A stretch of DNA of 64,000 nucleotides, taken from positions 62,001 through 126,000 of the forward strand of contig CAVZBX010000006.1 in NCBI GenBank assembly GCA_963773655.1, written 5' to 3'. Shown here one piece after another: positions 8,171 through 18,257 of the stretch; position 1 is the stretch's first letter; the number at the start of each line of letters is the position of its first letter. Position numbers and translations under genes: made by a program. A model generated the notes under the pieces. The model saw nothing but the letters and a program-made list of their open reading frames with translations, ran no database searches and was not told the origin of the DNA. This DNA is from DASSQJ01 sp963773655. GTDB lineage: Bacteria > Actinomycetota > Actinomycetes > Actinomycetales > Dermatophilaceae.

Positions 8171-9496
8171 TCATGGACAGCGGGGAACCGGCGCGCTGTA
8201 GGTGGTGTTCGACCGGTTGGAGACGTAGTAGTCGGTGACCCAGCGGCCGTCGACGAGCTGGTTCCACACGCGGGTCGTGCCCACGAGCGAGCCGGACTTC
8301 TGGCACGCCACGTAGGCGAGCGCCCCGCCGTACAACGGCTGGTCCAGGATGGCGTAGGAGGTGCCCGGTCCCGAACGGGTGTTCACCGGCGTGGAGATCC
8401 TGATCTGCCCCGGGTAGGAGCAACGGGGGAGGCCGGCGCTGAAGCCCGTCGTCGAGGGGGTCGAGACGTACCGGTCGGAGACGTAGCCACCGGTGCCGAT
8501 CCGGTCCCAGACCCGCGTCGAGCCCACGAGCTGGCCGCGCGCCTGGCAGACGACGGCCACCGTGCTTCCGGGCTGGAGCTGGCCGATGACCGACGTGGCG
8601 GTGGACGGCCCGCTGCGGACGTTGAGAGGTCCGGTGCTCGTGACCCGGTACCTCTTCGCGACGGTGGCCACCGGGCCCTTGATGACGTCGCTGTCGACGG
8701 AGAGCGACACCCCGCCCCAGGTCTCGACGTGGTCGCCGCGGTACTGCTTGGCGCGCTGCCACTCGGCCCAGAGGGTGTTGCCGGCGGTCGGCCAACCGGT
8801 CAGGGTCGCGACCCCGTCCCAGCGCGCCATCCAGACGGCGTCAGGACGTGCCAGCGACGTGGACGTGTAGCTTCCGGCCAGGTCGCGGATCCCCGAGTCC
8901 TGGTGCGCGTAGACGCCGGCGAGGTAGCCACCGCCGTGCAGCGCCCTGGTCCACTCCGAGACGTACGTGCGGACGGCCGCGGTGCAGGACGTCTGGCTGC
9001 GGTCGTAGTGCTCGACGTCGGCGTAGAGGGCGCTGCCGGGAAGAAGACCCAGGCTCTTCGCCCGCGACACCGCGTCGAGGCCGTCGGCGCGCCCGCGGGC
9101 CGCAGCCGTGCTCGCGGTGTACCGGTACGGCTTGCTCCCGTACATGCAGAACGGCTGGTCGCCGACGTAGGTCGGTACCAGCGCCCAGCCCGCGGCAGCG
9201 GCACTGCGCACCCACGCGGCGGTCAGGTTCGGCTGGGTGCAGCCACGGTTGCGGCCGCCGAAGTAGACGTTGACGCCGGTGTACGGGGAGGTGCCTCGCC
9301 ACGCGGCGAGGGTGGACAGGGGAGGTGCGGAGCAGGTGTCGACGAACCGTCCCTGCACGCGGGTGGCCGACGAGGCCGCCGGGTAGGCGACGGGGGTCGC
9401 GGGGTCGGCCCTGGCCACCTCCGGGCTCACCACTCCGACGACGAGTGCTGCTGCGAGGGCTGCCACCGAGGCGACGGCGCGGCGTGTGTGGGACAT
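8171..9496 (-). CDS. Secreted DUF1906 glycoside-hydrolase-like protein with SH3-like repeats
   Basis: 441 aa. A signal peptide (MSHTRRAVASVAALAAALVV...ARA) leads into a DUF1906 domain, the glycoside-hydrolase-like TIM-barrel fold of Rv2525c. Seen here: RFVDTCSAPPLSTLAAW, GVNVYFGGRN, GLLPGSALYADVEHYD and GYLAGVYAHQDSG. The second half has two bacterial SH3-like repeats, each with LNVRSGPSTATSVIGQL / VNTRSGPGTSYAILDQP followed by CQ..G.LVG.TRVW....G.(Y/W)V.D.YV. The domains suggest a cell-wall-associated enzyme. ATG 9496 is preferred over the GTG at 9502 because GGGAGGG lies five bases before it. Catalysis by DUF1906 is not proven in general. Confidence 0.85.
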   Translation of the reverse strand: MSHTRRAVASVAALAAALVVGVVSPEVARADPATPVAYPAASSATRVQGRFVDTCSAPPLSTLAAWRGTSPYTGVNVYFGGRNRGCTQPNLTAAWVRSAAAAGWALVPTYVGDQPFCMYGSKPYRYTASTAAARGRADGLDAVSRAKSLGLLPGSALYADVEHYDRSQTSCTAAVRTYVSEWTRALHGGGYLAGVYAHQDSGIRDLAGSYTSTSLARPDAVWMARWDGVATLTGWPTAGNTLWAEWQRAKQYRGDHVETWGGVSLSVDSDVIKGPVATVAKRYRVTSTGPLNVRSGPSTATSVIGQLQPGSTVAVVCQARGQLVGSTRVWDRIGTGGYVSDRYVSTPSTTGFSAGLPRCSYPGQIRISTPVNTRSGPGTSYAILDQPLYGGALAYVACQKSGSLVGTTRVWNQLVDGRWVTDYYVSNRSNTTYSAPVPRCP

Positions 9497-9593
9497 GACC
9501 ACCCTCCCCTGCCGGGGCCGGTCGGTCCGGTGGGCCCCGACACCTTCATGATGCGCCTCTGCCGGGCGCGAGCCAAGGGCGGAGGACTGTGAT

Positions 9594-10043
9594 CTACCCG
9601 GTCGGTGAGCCGTCCGGGACGGGCTCCTGCTCCAGTAGCCGCCGCACTCCCTCCCGGGCGAGCACGAGGGCGATCACGAGCCCGGTGACCGCGACGAAAC
9701 CGCCGAGCTCCACTTGGTCACCGAAGAGCAGGTCCTCGACCCAGAGCACCACGAACTTGCTCCCGGCCAGGACCACCCACAGCACCAGCACCCCGGCGGC
9801 CTTCCCGAGGAACCCGGTGGCCCGGCCCAGTCGTGCCCTGGCGACCTTCTTGACCCGCAGGACGGCCTCGAGGACCACCTTGAGCATCACGGCCGTCAGG
9901 ATGGAGACGCTGAAGGACTCGGTGATGACCTGCGGCGCGTACTGCGCGGCGAGGTTCAGGACCACCACGTACACGAAGACGTCGACCACGTCCTCCGCCG
10001 CCACGAGACGGCGTCTGCGCGGTCGGGTCGCTGAACCGTCCAC
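9594..10043 (-). CDS. Small membrane protein of unknown function
   Basis: 149 aa if started at GTG 10043. After an Arg-rich N-terminus (TRPRRRRLVAAEDVVDVF) there are about four hydrophobic segments: VYVVVLNLAAQYAPQVI, VSILTAVMLKVVLEAVL, AGVLVLWVVLAGSKFVVLW and GFVAVTGLVIALVLA. I do not recognise a family with certainty. The frame extends upstream to 10172, but this would run into the promoter and leader of the divergent TerC gene, so the later GTG is preferred. It may share its promoter region with terC; a link to metal transport is speculation. Confidence 0.65.
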   Translation of the reverse strand: MDGSATRPRRRRLVAAEDVVDVFVYVVVLNLAAQYAPQVITESFSVSILTAVMLKVVLEAVLRVKKVARARLGRATGFLGKAAGVLVLWVVLAGSKFVVLWVEDLLFGDQVELGGFVAVTGLVIALVLAREGVRRLLEQEPVPDGSPTG

Positions 10044-10136
10044 GGCCGAAGCGTACGGCCGGGAGCCGGGCGAGGGGCCAGGTGCGAGGAACGGCGCTGA
10101 CGGAAGGCGCCCCTTCCCCGAACCTTCGACATAGAT

Positions 10137-10165
10137 TTGACAGAGCGGCGCGGCGCGGCCATCCT
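10137..10165 (+). promoter_or_regulatory. Candidate promoter of the terC riboswitch transcript
   Basis: TTGACA at 10137-10142 and CATCCT at 10160-10165 are separated by 17 bases. The -35 element is a perfect consensus; the -10 is weak. It sits about 25 bases before the conserved start of the riboswitch, the expected distance for a short 5' leader. Confidence 0.5.
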
Positions 10166-10189
10166 TTCCCATGTGCGGATGAGCCGCAC

Positions 10190-10298
10190 CGTTGGGGAGT
10201 ATCCCTTCTCGCTCGCGTCGTCAGTACGGGCTCCGGCCCCGGCGCGACGGGCCGACCGGCCGGGAGAGACCTTCGTCGTATCGACGTAGTGAGGTCTC
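10190..10298 (+). ncRNA. yybP-ykoY-type (manganese) riboswitch leader of terC
   Basis: The leader holds the two conserved halves of the yybP-ykoY aptamer: GGGGAGTA (10194-10201) and GGGAGAGACCTTC (10262-10274), with GC-rich pairing sequence between. This RNA class senses Mn2+ and commonly precedes terC or mntP-type exporters, and a terC gene follows at once. GAGACCT (10266-10272) is complementary to AGGTCTC (10292-10298), which overlaps the Shine-Dalgarno-like GAGG and abuts the GTG start at 10299. This suggests translational control: aptamer folding would hold GAGACC and free the start region. Structure is inferred by eye; no covariance search was done. Confidence 0.75.
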
Positions 10299-11393
10299 GT
10301 GAACGTCTCCCTGTGGGCGTGGCTGTCCGTTCTCGCCCTGATCCTGGCCATGCTGGCCATCGATCTCTATCGTCACCGCGACGCCCACGTCATCGGCGTC
10401 CGCGAGGCCGCGACGTGGTCGGCCATCTGGGTCGCCGTCGGCGTCGCGTTCGGCGCGGTCGTGTGGACGCTGTACGGCGCGGAGTTCGGCCAGCAGTACT
10501 TCTCCGGCTACCTCATCGAGAAGTCGCTGGCCGTCGACAACGTCTTCCTCTGGGCGATGATCCTCACGTTCTTCGCCGTTCCCCGCGAGTACCAGCACCG
10601 GGTGCTCTTCTACGGCGTGGTCGGCGCGCTGGTCTTCCGTGGCGCCTTCATCGCCGGCGGCTCGGTGCTCATCGCGAGCTTCTCGTGGGTGCTCTACGTC
10701 TTCGCGGCCTTCCTCGTCGTGACCGGCGTCAGGATGCTCTTCCAGCGCGACAGCCACGTCGACCCCTCGAGCAGCCGGACGCTGCGTCTGTTCCGACGGT
10801 GGGTGCCGATGGTCGAGGAGTACCGCGGGCCGCGCTTCTGGATCCGCCGACGCGGTGTCCTCGTCGCCACCCCGCTGCTCGCGGTGCTCGTGCTCGTCGA
10901 GGTGACCGACGTGGTGTTCGCCATCGACTCGATCCCGGCGATCTTCGCGGTCACCGACGAGCCGTTCCTCGTCTTCACCGCCAACGCCTTCGCGATCCTC
11001 GGCCTGCGGGCGATGTACTTCCTGCTCGCCGACCTGGTGCACCGGTTCGTCTACCTCAAGGTGGGGCTGGCCCTCGTCCTGGTCTGGGTGGGCGTGAAGA
11101 TGGCCCTGAAGGTCGACGTCTACTACATCCCGACGACCATCTCGCTGGCCGTCATCGGCACGATCATCACCGTTGCGGTCGTGCTGTCGCTGCGGGCCAC
11201 CCGCGGGGTGGAGGCTCCCGAGCAGGTGGTGAGGCCCCAGCCGTTCCGGGTGCGCGACGCCGACGGCGGCGTGCTCGCCGGCCACGAGCACGAGTACGGC
11301 GACGACGCGCCCGCGCGCATCGTCGGCGGCACCCGGGCCCAGCGGCGCCGGCTGGGGCTGGACCGCGTGGAGGACCCGGCGCTCTCCGGCTGA
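10299..11393 (+). CDS. TerC-family membrane protein, probable Mn2+ exporter
   Basis: 364 aa, eight or nine hydrophobic helices. The two acidic TerC motifs are intact: EKSLAVDNVFLWAMI in helix 3 and VLVLVEVTDVVFAIDSIPA in the second half, whose Asp/Glu residues are thought to bind metal. Later helices include FLVFTANAFAILGLRAMYFLL, also characteristic. Members act as manganese exporters (Alx, MeeF/MeeY) at the cytoplasmic membrane or during export. A Mn-type riboswitch precedes the gene and supports this role. The C-terminal tail of about 60 residues is cytoplasmic and charged. The GTG start at 10299 fits the family N-terminus and overlaps the riboswitch expression platform. Confidence 0.92.
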   Translation: MNVSLWAWLSVLALILAMLAIDLYRHRDAHVIGVREAATWSAIWVAVGVAFGAVVWTLYGAEFGQQYFSGYLIEKSLAVDNVFLWAMILTFFAVPREYQHRVLFYGVVGALVFRGAFIAGGSVLIASFSWVLYVFAAFLVVTGVRMLFQRDSHVDPSSSRTLRLFRRWVPMVEEYRGPRFWIRRRGVLVATPLLAVLVLVEVTDVVFAIDSIPAIFAVTDEPFLVFTANAFAILGLRAMYFLLADLVHRFVYLKVGLALVLVWVGVKMALKVDVYYIPTTISLAVIGTIITVAVVLSLRATRGVEAPEQVVRPQPFRVRDADGGVLAGHEHEYGDDAPARIVGGTRAQRRRLGLDRVEDPALSG

Positions 11394-11414
11394 GCCCCCG
11401 AGGGGCGCGCCCCC

Positions 11415-11452
11415 AGGGTCCGGTGCCCGGCGACGGCCGGGCACCGGACCCT
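11415..11452 (+). terminator. Perfect 17-bp hairpin terminator after terC
   Basis: AGGGTCCGGTGCCCGGC at 11415-11431 pairs perfectly with 11436-11452 around a GACG loop, 22 bases after the terC stop. There is no strong T-run, as usual in this genome. Confidence 0.75.
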
Positions 11453-11642
11453 CCTGCTCACCCCTCGTCGGCGCCGGCGCTGGCGCCCTGCGTGAAGCAG
11501 CGCTGGAGCACGACGACGATCGCCGTCGGCATGGTCATCAGCGGTGCGGCGGCCGTGGAGACGGGAACTGCTGGCCCTCCGACCCCCGGGGGGCTTCCCA
11601 TCGGGGCGCGCACCCTGTTTGCTGGTTCCCGTGGACAGCACC

Positions 11643-13301
<1,659 letters not shown>

Positions 13302-13623
13302 CGCCCGCCGGGGTCGCCACGTGGGGTGAGGGGGTGCGGTACGCCGCCCTCTGACCCCACCGGCGCTCACCCCGGTTCGGGCCCGTCCTCACCGTCTTCC
13401 CGGGGCGGTCCTCCGCTGCCGAGCGACGGGCTCGCGTGGAGCGGCGCCGAGCTCGGTGGGCACACGTGGGACGGGGTCCACGCCTCGCGCGTCGCCGACC
13501 GGCTCGCCACAGCGCGCGCCCTCACCTCGAACGCCGGCACGGCGGCGGGGCGCCACGCACCCGGCCCCGGACATGCCGCGGGCGGCCGAGGGGGTCAACC
13601 CCGCCCGGCCGCCCGTGGGTGGC
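13302..13623. other. Intergenic region with one terminator, no gene
   Basis: About 320 bases between converging genes. Frames here are Pro/Gly/Arg-rich and match nothing I know. The only clear structure is the hairpin at 13579-13615. Confidence 0.5.
13579..13615. terminator. Bidirectional hairpin terminator
   Basis: CGGGCGGCCG (13579-13588) pairs with CGGCCGCCCG (13606-13615), with additional inner G/C pairing. It lies eight bases past the stop of the minus-strand SHOCT gene and downstream of the acyl-CoA ligase. Confidence 0.65.
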
Positions 13624-14001
13624 TCAGCCGAGGGCCTTGGCCTTGAGGGCCTGGTACTCCTCGTCCGTGATCGCTCCGGAGTCGTGCAGCTGCTTGGCCT
13701 GCGCGATCTGGTCCGCCGGGCTGGAGCCGGCGACGTCGCGGATGTAGCTGTCCTGCGCCTCCTTCACGGCCTTCGCGTCGGCCGCCGAGCGCTCGGCCAT
13801 CCCGCCGCCACGGGCGATGAGGTAGACCAGCGCGGTGATGACCGGGAAGAAGATGAGGAAGATGAACCAGACGGCCTTCATCCACCCCGAGACCGAGCGG
13901 TCGCGGAACAGGTCGACGATGATCGTGAACATCGCGAAGAGGTAGGCGACGAACGCGAACGTGACGAAGGCCAGCCAGAACCATTCCCAGAAGGTGTCCA
14001 T
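13624..14001 (-). CDS. PLDc_N and SHOCT domain membrane protein
   Basis: 125 aa. Two transmembrane helices at the N-terminus (FWEWFWLAFVTFAFVAYLFA and VWFIFLIFFPVITALVYLIA) enclose a PLDc_N-like hairpin with DRSVSGWMKAVW. The C-terminal 30 residues are a SHOCT helix pair: ADQIAQAKQLHDSGAITDEE. This architecture is common in actinobacteria; the role is unknown, perhaps oligomerisation at the membrane. ATG 14001 (MDTFWEWF) is preferred because upstream in-frame residues are Arg-rich. Confidence 0.85.
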   Translation of the reverse strand: MDTFWEWFWLAFVTFAFVAYLFAMFTIIVDLFRDRSVSGWMKAVWFIFLIFFPVITALVYLIARGGGMAERSAADAKAVKEAQDSYIRDVAGSSPADQIAQAKQLHDSGAITDEEYQALKAKALG

Positions 14002-14183
14002 GTGAGTCCTGTCAGTGGTGCGGTGGAGACGGTGCGCCGGGAAGGCCCGCACGCACCTCGAGACACGGCTGCGCCTCGCGCGCACTCTAGTGCCGCGGGC
14101 CGGTTCTCCGCCTGAGCGCCCGGCAGGTGTCGCGGGGCGCACCTGCGCGCCCGAGCGCCGGCGACAGGGGCGAGGATGGGGGT

Positions 14184-15074
14184 ATGACCGACCTCACCAC
14201 TCTCCCCCCGCGCGTCCTGGTCACCGGTGCCCTCGGCAAGCTCGGCCGGGCCGTCGGCACCCACCTGCGCGACCAGGGCGTCGACGTGCTCGCCGTCGAC
14301 CGCACCGGGGGCGACCCCCGCGACGTCGGCGGCGAGTACGTCCACGCCGACCTCACCGACTACGGCCAGGTGCTCGAGCTCGTGTCCGGGGGCGTCGACG
14401 AGCACGCCCCGGTCGACGCCGTCGTCCACCTCGCAGCCGTGCCCGCCCCCGGTCTGACCCCCAACGCGGCGACCTTCGCGAACAACTCGGCGGCCACGTA
14501 CAACGTCTTCGCCGCCGCCCGCGCCGCCGGCATCCGCAAGGTCGTCTGGGCCTCCAGCGAGACGGTGCTGGGCCTGCCCTTCGACGACGGCACGCCGCCG
14601 CCCTACGCCCCGGTCGACGAGGAGTACCCGCCCCGGCCGTCCTCGACGTACGCACTCAACAAGGTGCTCGAGGAGGAACTGGCCCGCCACTTCTGCCGCT
14701 GGCAGCCCGAGCTCGTGGCCGTGGGGCTGCGCTTCTCCAACGTCATGGACGTCGAGGACTACGCGCAGTTCCCGTCCTTCGACGCCGACCCCCACCTGCG
14801 GAAGTGGAACCTGTGGGGGTACATCGACGCCCGTGACGGCGCGCAGGCGGTGGCGCGCGGGCTCGCCCACGACGCACCGGGCGCCGACGTGTTCGTCATC
14901 GCCAACTCCGACACCGTGATGAGCCGGTCGAGCGCGAGCCTGATGCAGGAGGTCTTCCCCGGCGTGCGGGTGACCAAGGAGCTCGGGGAGCACGAGACCC
15001 TGCTCGGCATCGACAAGGCGCGACGGGTGCTGGGCTACGAGCCGCGGCACGGCTGGCGCGACCACGTCGGCTGA
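14184..15074 (+). CDS. NAD(P)-dependent epimerase/dehydratase (extended SDR)
   Basis: 296 aa. The N-terminal Rossmann motif is VLVTGALGKLGRAV (TGxxGxxG type). Further marks are VDAVVHLAAVPAP, ASSETVLG and the active-site Y-x3-K in SSTYALNKVLEEELA. It belongs to the extended short-chain dehydrogenases acting on nucleotide sugars or related substrates. No sugar pathway genes adjoin, so the substrate is open. GAGGA before ATG 14184 supports the start. Divergent from the SHOCT gene. Confidence 0.88.
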   Translation: MTDLTTLPPRVLVTGALGKLGRAVGTHLRDQGVDVLAVDRTGGDPRDVGGEYVHADLTDYGQVLELVSGGVDEHAPVDAVVHLAAVPAPGLTPNAATFANNSAATYNVFAAARAAGIRKVVWASSETVLGLPFDDGTPPPYAPVDEEYPPRPSSTYALNKVLEEELARHFCRWQPELVAVGLRFSNVMDVEDYAQFPSFDADPHLRKWNLWGYIDARDGAQAVARGLAHDAPGADVFVIANSDTVMSRSSASLMQEVFPGVRVTKELGEHETLLGIDKARRVLGYEPRHGWRDHVG

Positions 15075-15115
15075 CGGGCGGACGCCGCCGGCGAGCCGCG
15101 CGGCGCCTCACCGGG

Positions 15116-15628
15116 TCAGGCCGACTCCTCCTCGTCCTCGGGCAGCTGGTTGCGCTCCCCGGAGACCCGGCCGGCGCCCTGCGGGGCCACGAGCCAGGTG
15201 ACGGCGAAGACCACCAGGGTGACGGCCCCGGCGCTCACCGACACCACCGGTCCCCCGACGACGATGTCGGTGACGAGCAGGACGACACCGCCGATGGTCA
15301 CGGCCAGCAGGACCAGGCCGGCGATCGCGAAGCGGTTCCCGACGTCGACGAGCAGCTCACGCCGGCGCCGCCGGAAGAGCAGGCGGTGGAAGGCGACCGG
15401 AGCGACGACGAGGCAGGTGGTCAGCACCGACCCGCCGAGGACGGCGAGGTACACCCACCGCTGGAACGCCGTCAGCTCCTCGAACCGGCTCGAGAACGGG
15501 ACGGTGAGCAGGAAGCCGGTGAGGATCTGGGTGCCGGTCTGGGTGACCCGGATCTCCTGCATCAGCTCGTCCCAGTTGCGGGAGAGCGTCTTCGGGGAGG
15601 GCCTGTCGTCCTTGCGCTTCGCACTCAC
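15116..15628 (-). CDS. DUF6328 family membrane protein
   Basis: 170 aa. A cytoplasmic N-terminus with the conserved WDELMQEIRVTQTGTQILTG leads into four hydrophobic helices: TGFLLTVPFSSRF, WVYLAVLGGSVLTTCLVVAP, AIAGLVLLAVTIGGVVLLV and VSAGAVTLVVFAVTWLV. The Q-T-G-x-Q-x-L-x-x-F-L motif is the mark of this family, found widely in actinobacteria; function unknown. It converges on the epimerase gene with a 41-base gap. Confidence 0.85.
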   Translation of the reverse strand: MSAKRKDDRPSPKTLSRNWDELMQEIRVTQTGTQILTGFLLTVPFSSRFEELTAFQRWVYLAVLGGSVLTTCLVVAPVAFHRLLFRRRRRELLVDVGNRFAIAGLVLLAVTIGGVVLLVTDIVVGGPVVSVSAGAVTLVVFAVTWLVAPQGAGRVSGERNQLPEDEEESA

Positions 15629-15701
15629 CGGTGGGGCCCCGTCCCGCGGGGACCTCGACAGCCGAGCTCCATCCCGCGAGGCTACTGCCGCGGGCGCACG
15701 T

Positions 15702-17047
15702 TCAGGGCTGTGAGCCGAAGGCGTCCTCGAGCACGTCGAGCGCCTCGTGGAGCAGCTCGTCGCTGATGCTCAGCGGAGGAAGGAACCGCAGCACGTTCCC
15801 GTAGGTGCCGCAGGTGAGGACGATGACACCCTGCCGGTGGGCGGCGGCGGAGACGGCCCTGGCGAGCGCCGGGTCCGGGTCGGTCGTTCCGGCCGTCACG
15901 AGCTCGACCGCCATCATCGCGCCGCGGCCTCGGACCTCCCCGATCCGGGGGTCACTCGGCCTGCAGCCGACCCAGCCGGTCCGCGCATCACGGCCTCCAC
16001 CTCCCGGGCGCGCTCCACCAGCCCGTCGGCCTCGATCGTCTCGATGGCCGCGAGGGCGGCCGCGCAGGCGACCGGGTTGCCGCCGTACGTGCCGCCGAGC
16101 CCGCCGACGTGGGCGGCGTCCATGAGGTCGGCACGCCCGGTGACGGCCGACAGCGGCATCCCCCCGGCGATGCCCTTCGCCGTGACGACGAGGTCGGGCA
16201 CGATGCCCTCGCGGTCGCAGGCGAACAGGTCACCGGTGCGCGCAAAGCCGGTCTGCACCTCGTCGGCGATGAAGACGACCCCGTTGTCGCGGCACCAGGC
16301 GGCGAGCGCGGGGAGGAACCCGGGAGCCGGCTCGATGAAGCCGCCCTCGCCCTGGATCGGCTCGATGACCACCGCCGCCAGGTTGGCCGCGCCCACCTGC
16401 TTGTCGATGACGTCGACCGCCCGGCGCGCCGCCTCGGCACCGTCGAGGCCGCCGTCGCGGAAGGGATAGGACAGCGGCGCCCGGTAGACCTCGGGTGCGA
16501 AGGGCCCGAAGCCGTGCTTGTACGGCATCGACTTGGCGGTCATCGCCATCGTGAGGTTGGTGCGCCCGTGGTACGCGTGGTCGAAGGCGACCACCGCCAT
16601 CCGGCCGGTGGCGAGGCGGGCGATCTTCACGGCGTTCTCGACGGCCTCCGCACCGGAGTTGAACAGCGCCGAGCGCTTGGCGTGGTCGCCCGGGGTGAGG
16701 CGGTTGAGGGCCTCGGCCACGGCGACGTAGCCCTCGTACGGCGTGACCATGAAGCAGGTGTGCGTGAAGGCGTCCACCTGCTCCTGGACGGCGGCGACGA
16801 CCCGGGGCGCGCTCGCCCCCACCGTGGTGACGGCGATGCCCGAGCCGAGGTCGATGAGGTGGTTGCCGTCGACGTCGACGACGACGGCACCGCCGGCGCG
16901 GGCGGCGAAGACCGGCATCACCGTGCCGACCCCGGCCGCGACCGCGGCCTGCTTGCGCTCCATCAGGGCGCGGGAGCGGGGCCCGGGGATGTCGGTGACG
17001 AGGCGCCGCTCCTGGGCGACGTCCTCGCGGGTGTGGGTGGCCGTCAT
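15702..17047 (-). pseudogene. gabT: 4-aminobutyrate aminotransferase, frameshifted near the C-terminus
   Basis: Class III PLP aminotransferase. The start ATG 17047 has GGAGG before it. Visible marks: VFAARAGGAVVVDVDGNHLIDLGSG, FNSGAEAVENAVKIAR, AFDHAYHGRTN, VVIEPIQGEGGF, FIADEVQTGFARTG, and the PLP lysine in VVTAKGIAGGMPL. The frame holds to about 15,990, then family sequence resumes in another frame as DPRIGEVRGRGAMMAVELV through to the stop at 15702. Reading across suggests one extra and two missing bases between about 15,940 and 15,990. Either a real inactivating lesion or a sequence error: the rest is perfectly conserved. Divergent from the LysR gene, which may regulate it. Normal role: GABA plus 2-oxoglutarate to succinate semialdehyde. 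Confidence 0.85.
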
Positions 17048-17100
17048 GGTGGTCCCTCCTCGGTGGCGGTGCACCCCAAGTGTCCGGAGGCCTCTCCTAT

Positions 17101-17120
17101 GCTGTCAAAGACTCGACAGC
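17101..17120. promoter_or_regulatory. LysR-type operator between gabT and the regulator
   Basis: GCTGTC and GACAGC form a perfect 6-8-6 inverted repeat (17101-17120) in the 101-base divergent intergenic region. Size and position match a LysR-family recognition site. Confidence 0.6.
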
Positions 17121-17148
17121 GCTAGTGCTCATGCCTTGGAGGCATCAC

Positions 17149-18033
17149 ATGGAGCTCCGTCACGCCCGCTACTTCGTCGCGACCGCCGACGAGGGGTCGG
17201 TGAGCGCCGCTGCCACCCGGGTGCGGGTGGCGCAGCCCTCGCTCTCGCGGCAGCTGCGCCAGCTCGAGCGGGAGCTCGGCGTGGACCTCTTCGACCGCTC
17301 AGGGGGCCGTCTCCGCCTCTCCACTGCCGGGCTGTCGCTGCTGCCGGAGGCGCGGGCGCTGCTCGCCCAGGCCGAGCGGCTGCGGGAGTCGGCGCGCTTC
17401 CACGCGGCCGGTGGGCTGGTGCGCCTGTCGATCGGCGCCCCCACGGTCACCCTCACCGACGTCGTCGCGCCGTTCGTCGCCACCCTCGGGGCGGGCGACC
17501 CCGACATCGACGTCCTCCCCTCCGACGGGCTGACGGCCCGGGCCGCCGCCGAGCGCGGCGCCGACCTGGTGATCACGACGGCGGCTCCCGGTGGACCGTT
17601 CACCGTCATGCCCCTCGCCGTGCTGCCGGTGTGGGCGTACGTCTCCCCCGACCACCCGTGGGCGGAGCGCGGGCGGGTGCCGCTCGAGGAGCTGCTCGAC
17701 GCGCGGGTCGTCGCGCTGCCCCCCACGGCCACCTCGCGCCAGACCCTCGACCACGCGGTGGCGGCTCGCGGAGCCGCCTTCGCGCCGGCGCTCGAGGCCG
17801 CCAACGGCACGCTGGCGCAGGCCCTCGCCGCGGCCCGGCGCGGGGTCGCCGTGGTGTCCGACGACCCGCGGTTCGGGCTCTCCCGGGTGGCCGTCGACGA
17901 CGGCGGCCACGAGCTGAGCATCCGGCTGCTCGCCACGTGGGACTCCGGCCACCCGGGGGCGCCGACCATCGAGGACACCGCCACCCGGCTGCGGGAGTTC
18001 GTCGCCCGCCGGTACGGCGGACCGGCGGGCTGA
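17149..18033 (+). CDS. LysR-family transcriptional regulator
   Basis: 294 aa. The winged-helix N-terminus is canonical: MELRHARYFVATADEGSVSA, then AATRVRVAQPSLSRQLRQLE and ELGVDLFDRSGGRLRLSTAG. The C-terminal two-thirds form the periplasmic-binding-protein-like effector domain, including VVALPPTATSRQTLDHAV. ATG 17149 is preceded by GGAGG and fits the family start exactly. Divergent transcription from gabT with a palindromic operator between suggests control of the aminotransferase. The ligand is not predictable. Confidence 0.92.
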   Translation: MELRHARYFVATADEGSVSAAATRVRVAQPSLSRQLRQLERELGVDLFDRSGGRLRLSTAGLSLLPEARALLAQAERLRESARFHAAGGLVRLSIGAPTVTLTDVVAPFVATLGAGDPDIDVLPSDGLTARAAAERGADLVITTAAPGGPFTVMPLAVLPVWAYVSPDHPWAERGRVPLEELLDARVVALPPTATSRQTLDHAVAARGAAFAPALEAANGTLAQALAAARRGVAVVSDDPRFGLSRVAVDDGGHELSIRLLATWDSGHPGAPTIEDTATRLREFVARRYGGPAG

Positions 18034-18257
18034 GAGAGGCCACTGCGCCGAGCCGGCACCCCGCCCCGCGCGTCGGCTCCCGTGGCCAGGGGCCGACGTG
18101 CGGCCGGGCCGACGGGCCGACGACACGTCCGGAACCACCCCGGCGTGTCCCCTGCAGCGGCAGCCGGACGCCGACCGCTCGTGGTCGTCCGTCCACCGTC
18201 TGTCGCGTCGGCGGCCGGACGCGACGTCATCCGTCCTGGACGTCGCCGGCCGGTGGC

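Noticed and set aside
13326..13646. A 106-codon plus-strand gene after the acyl-CoA ligase
   Set aside because: Pro/Gly-rich composition, runs through the terminator and into the SHOCT gene on the other strand.
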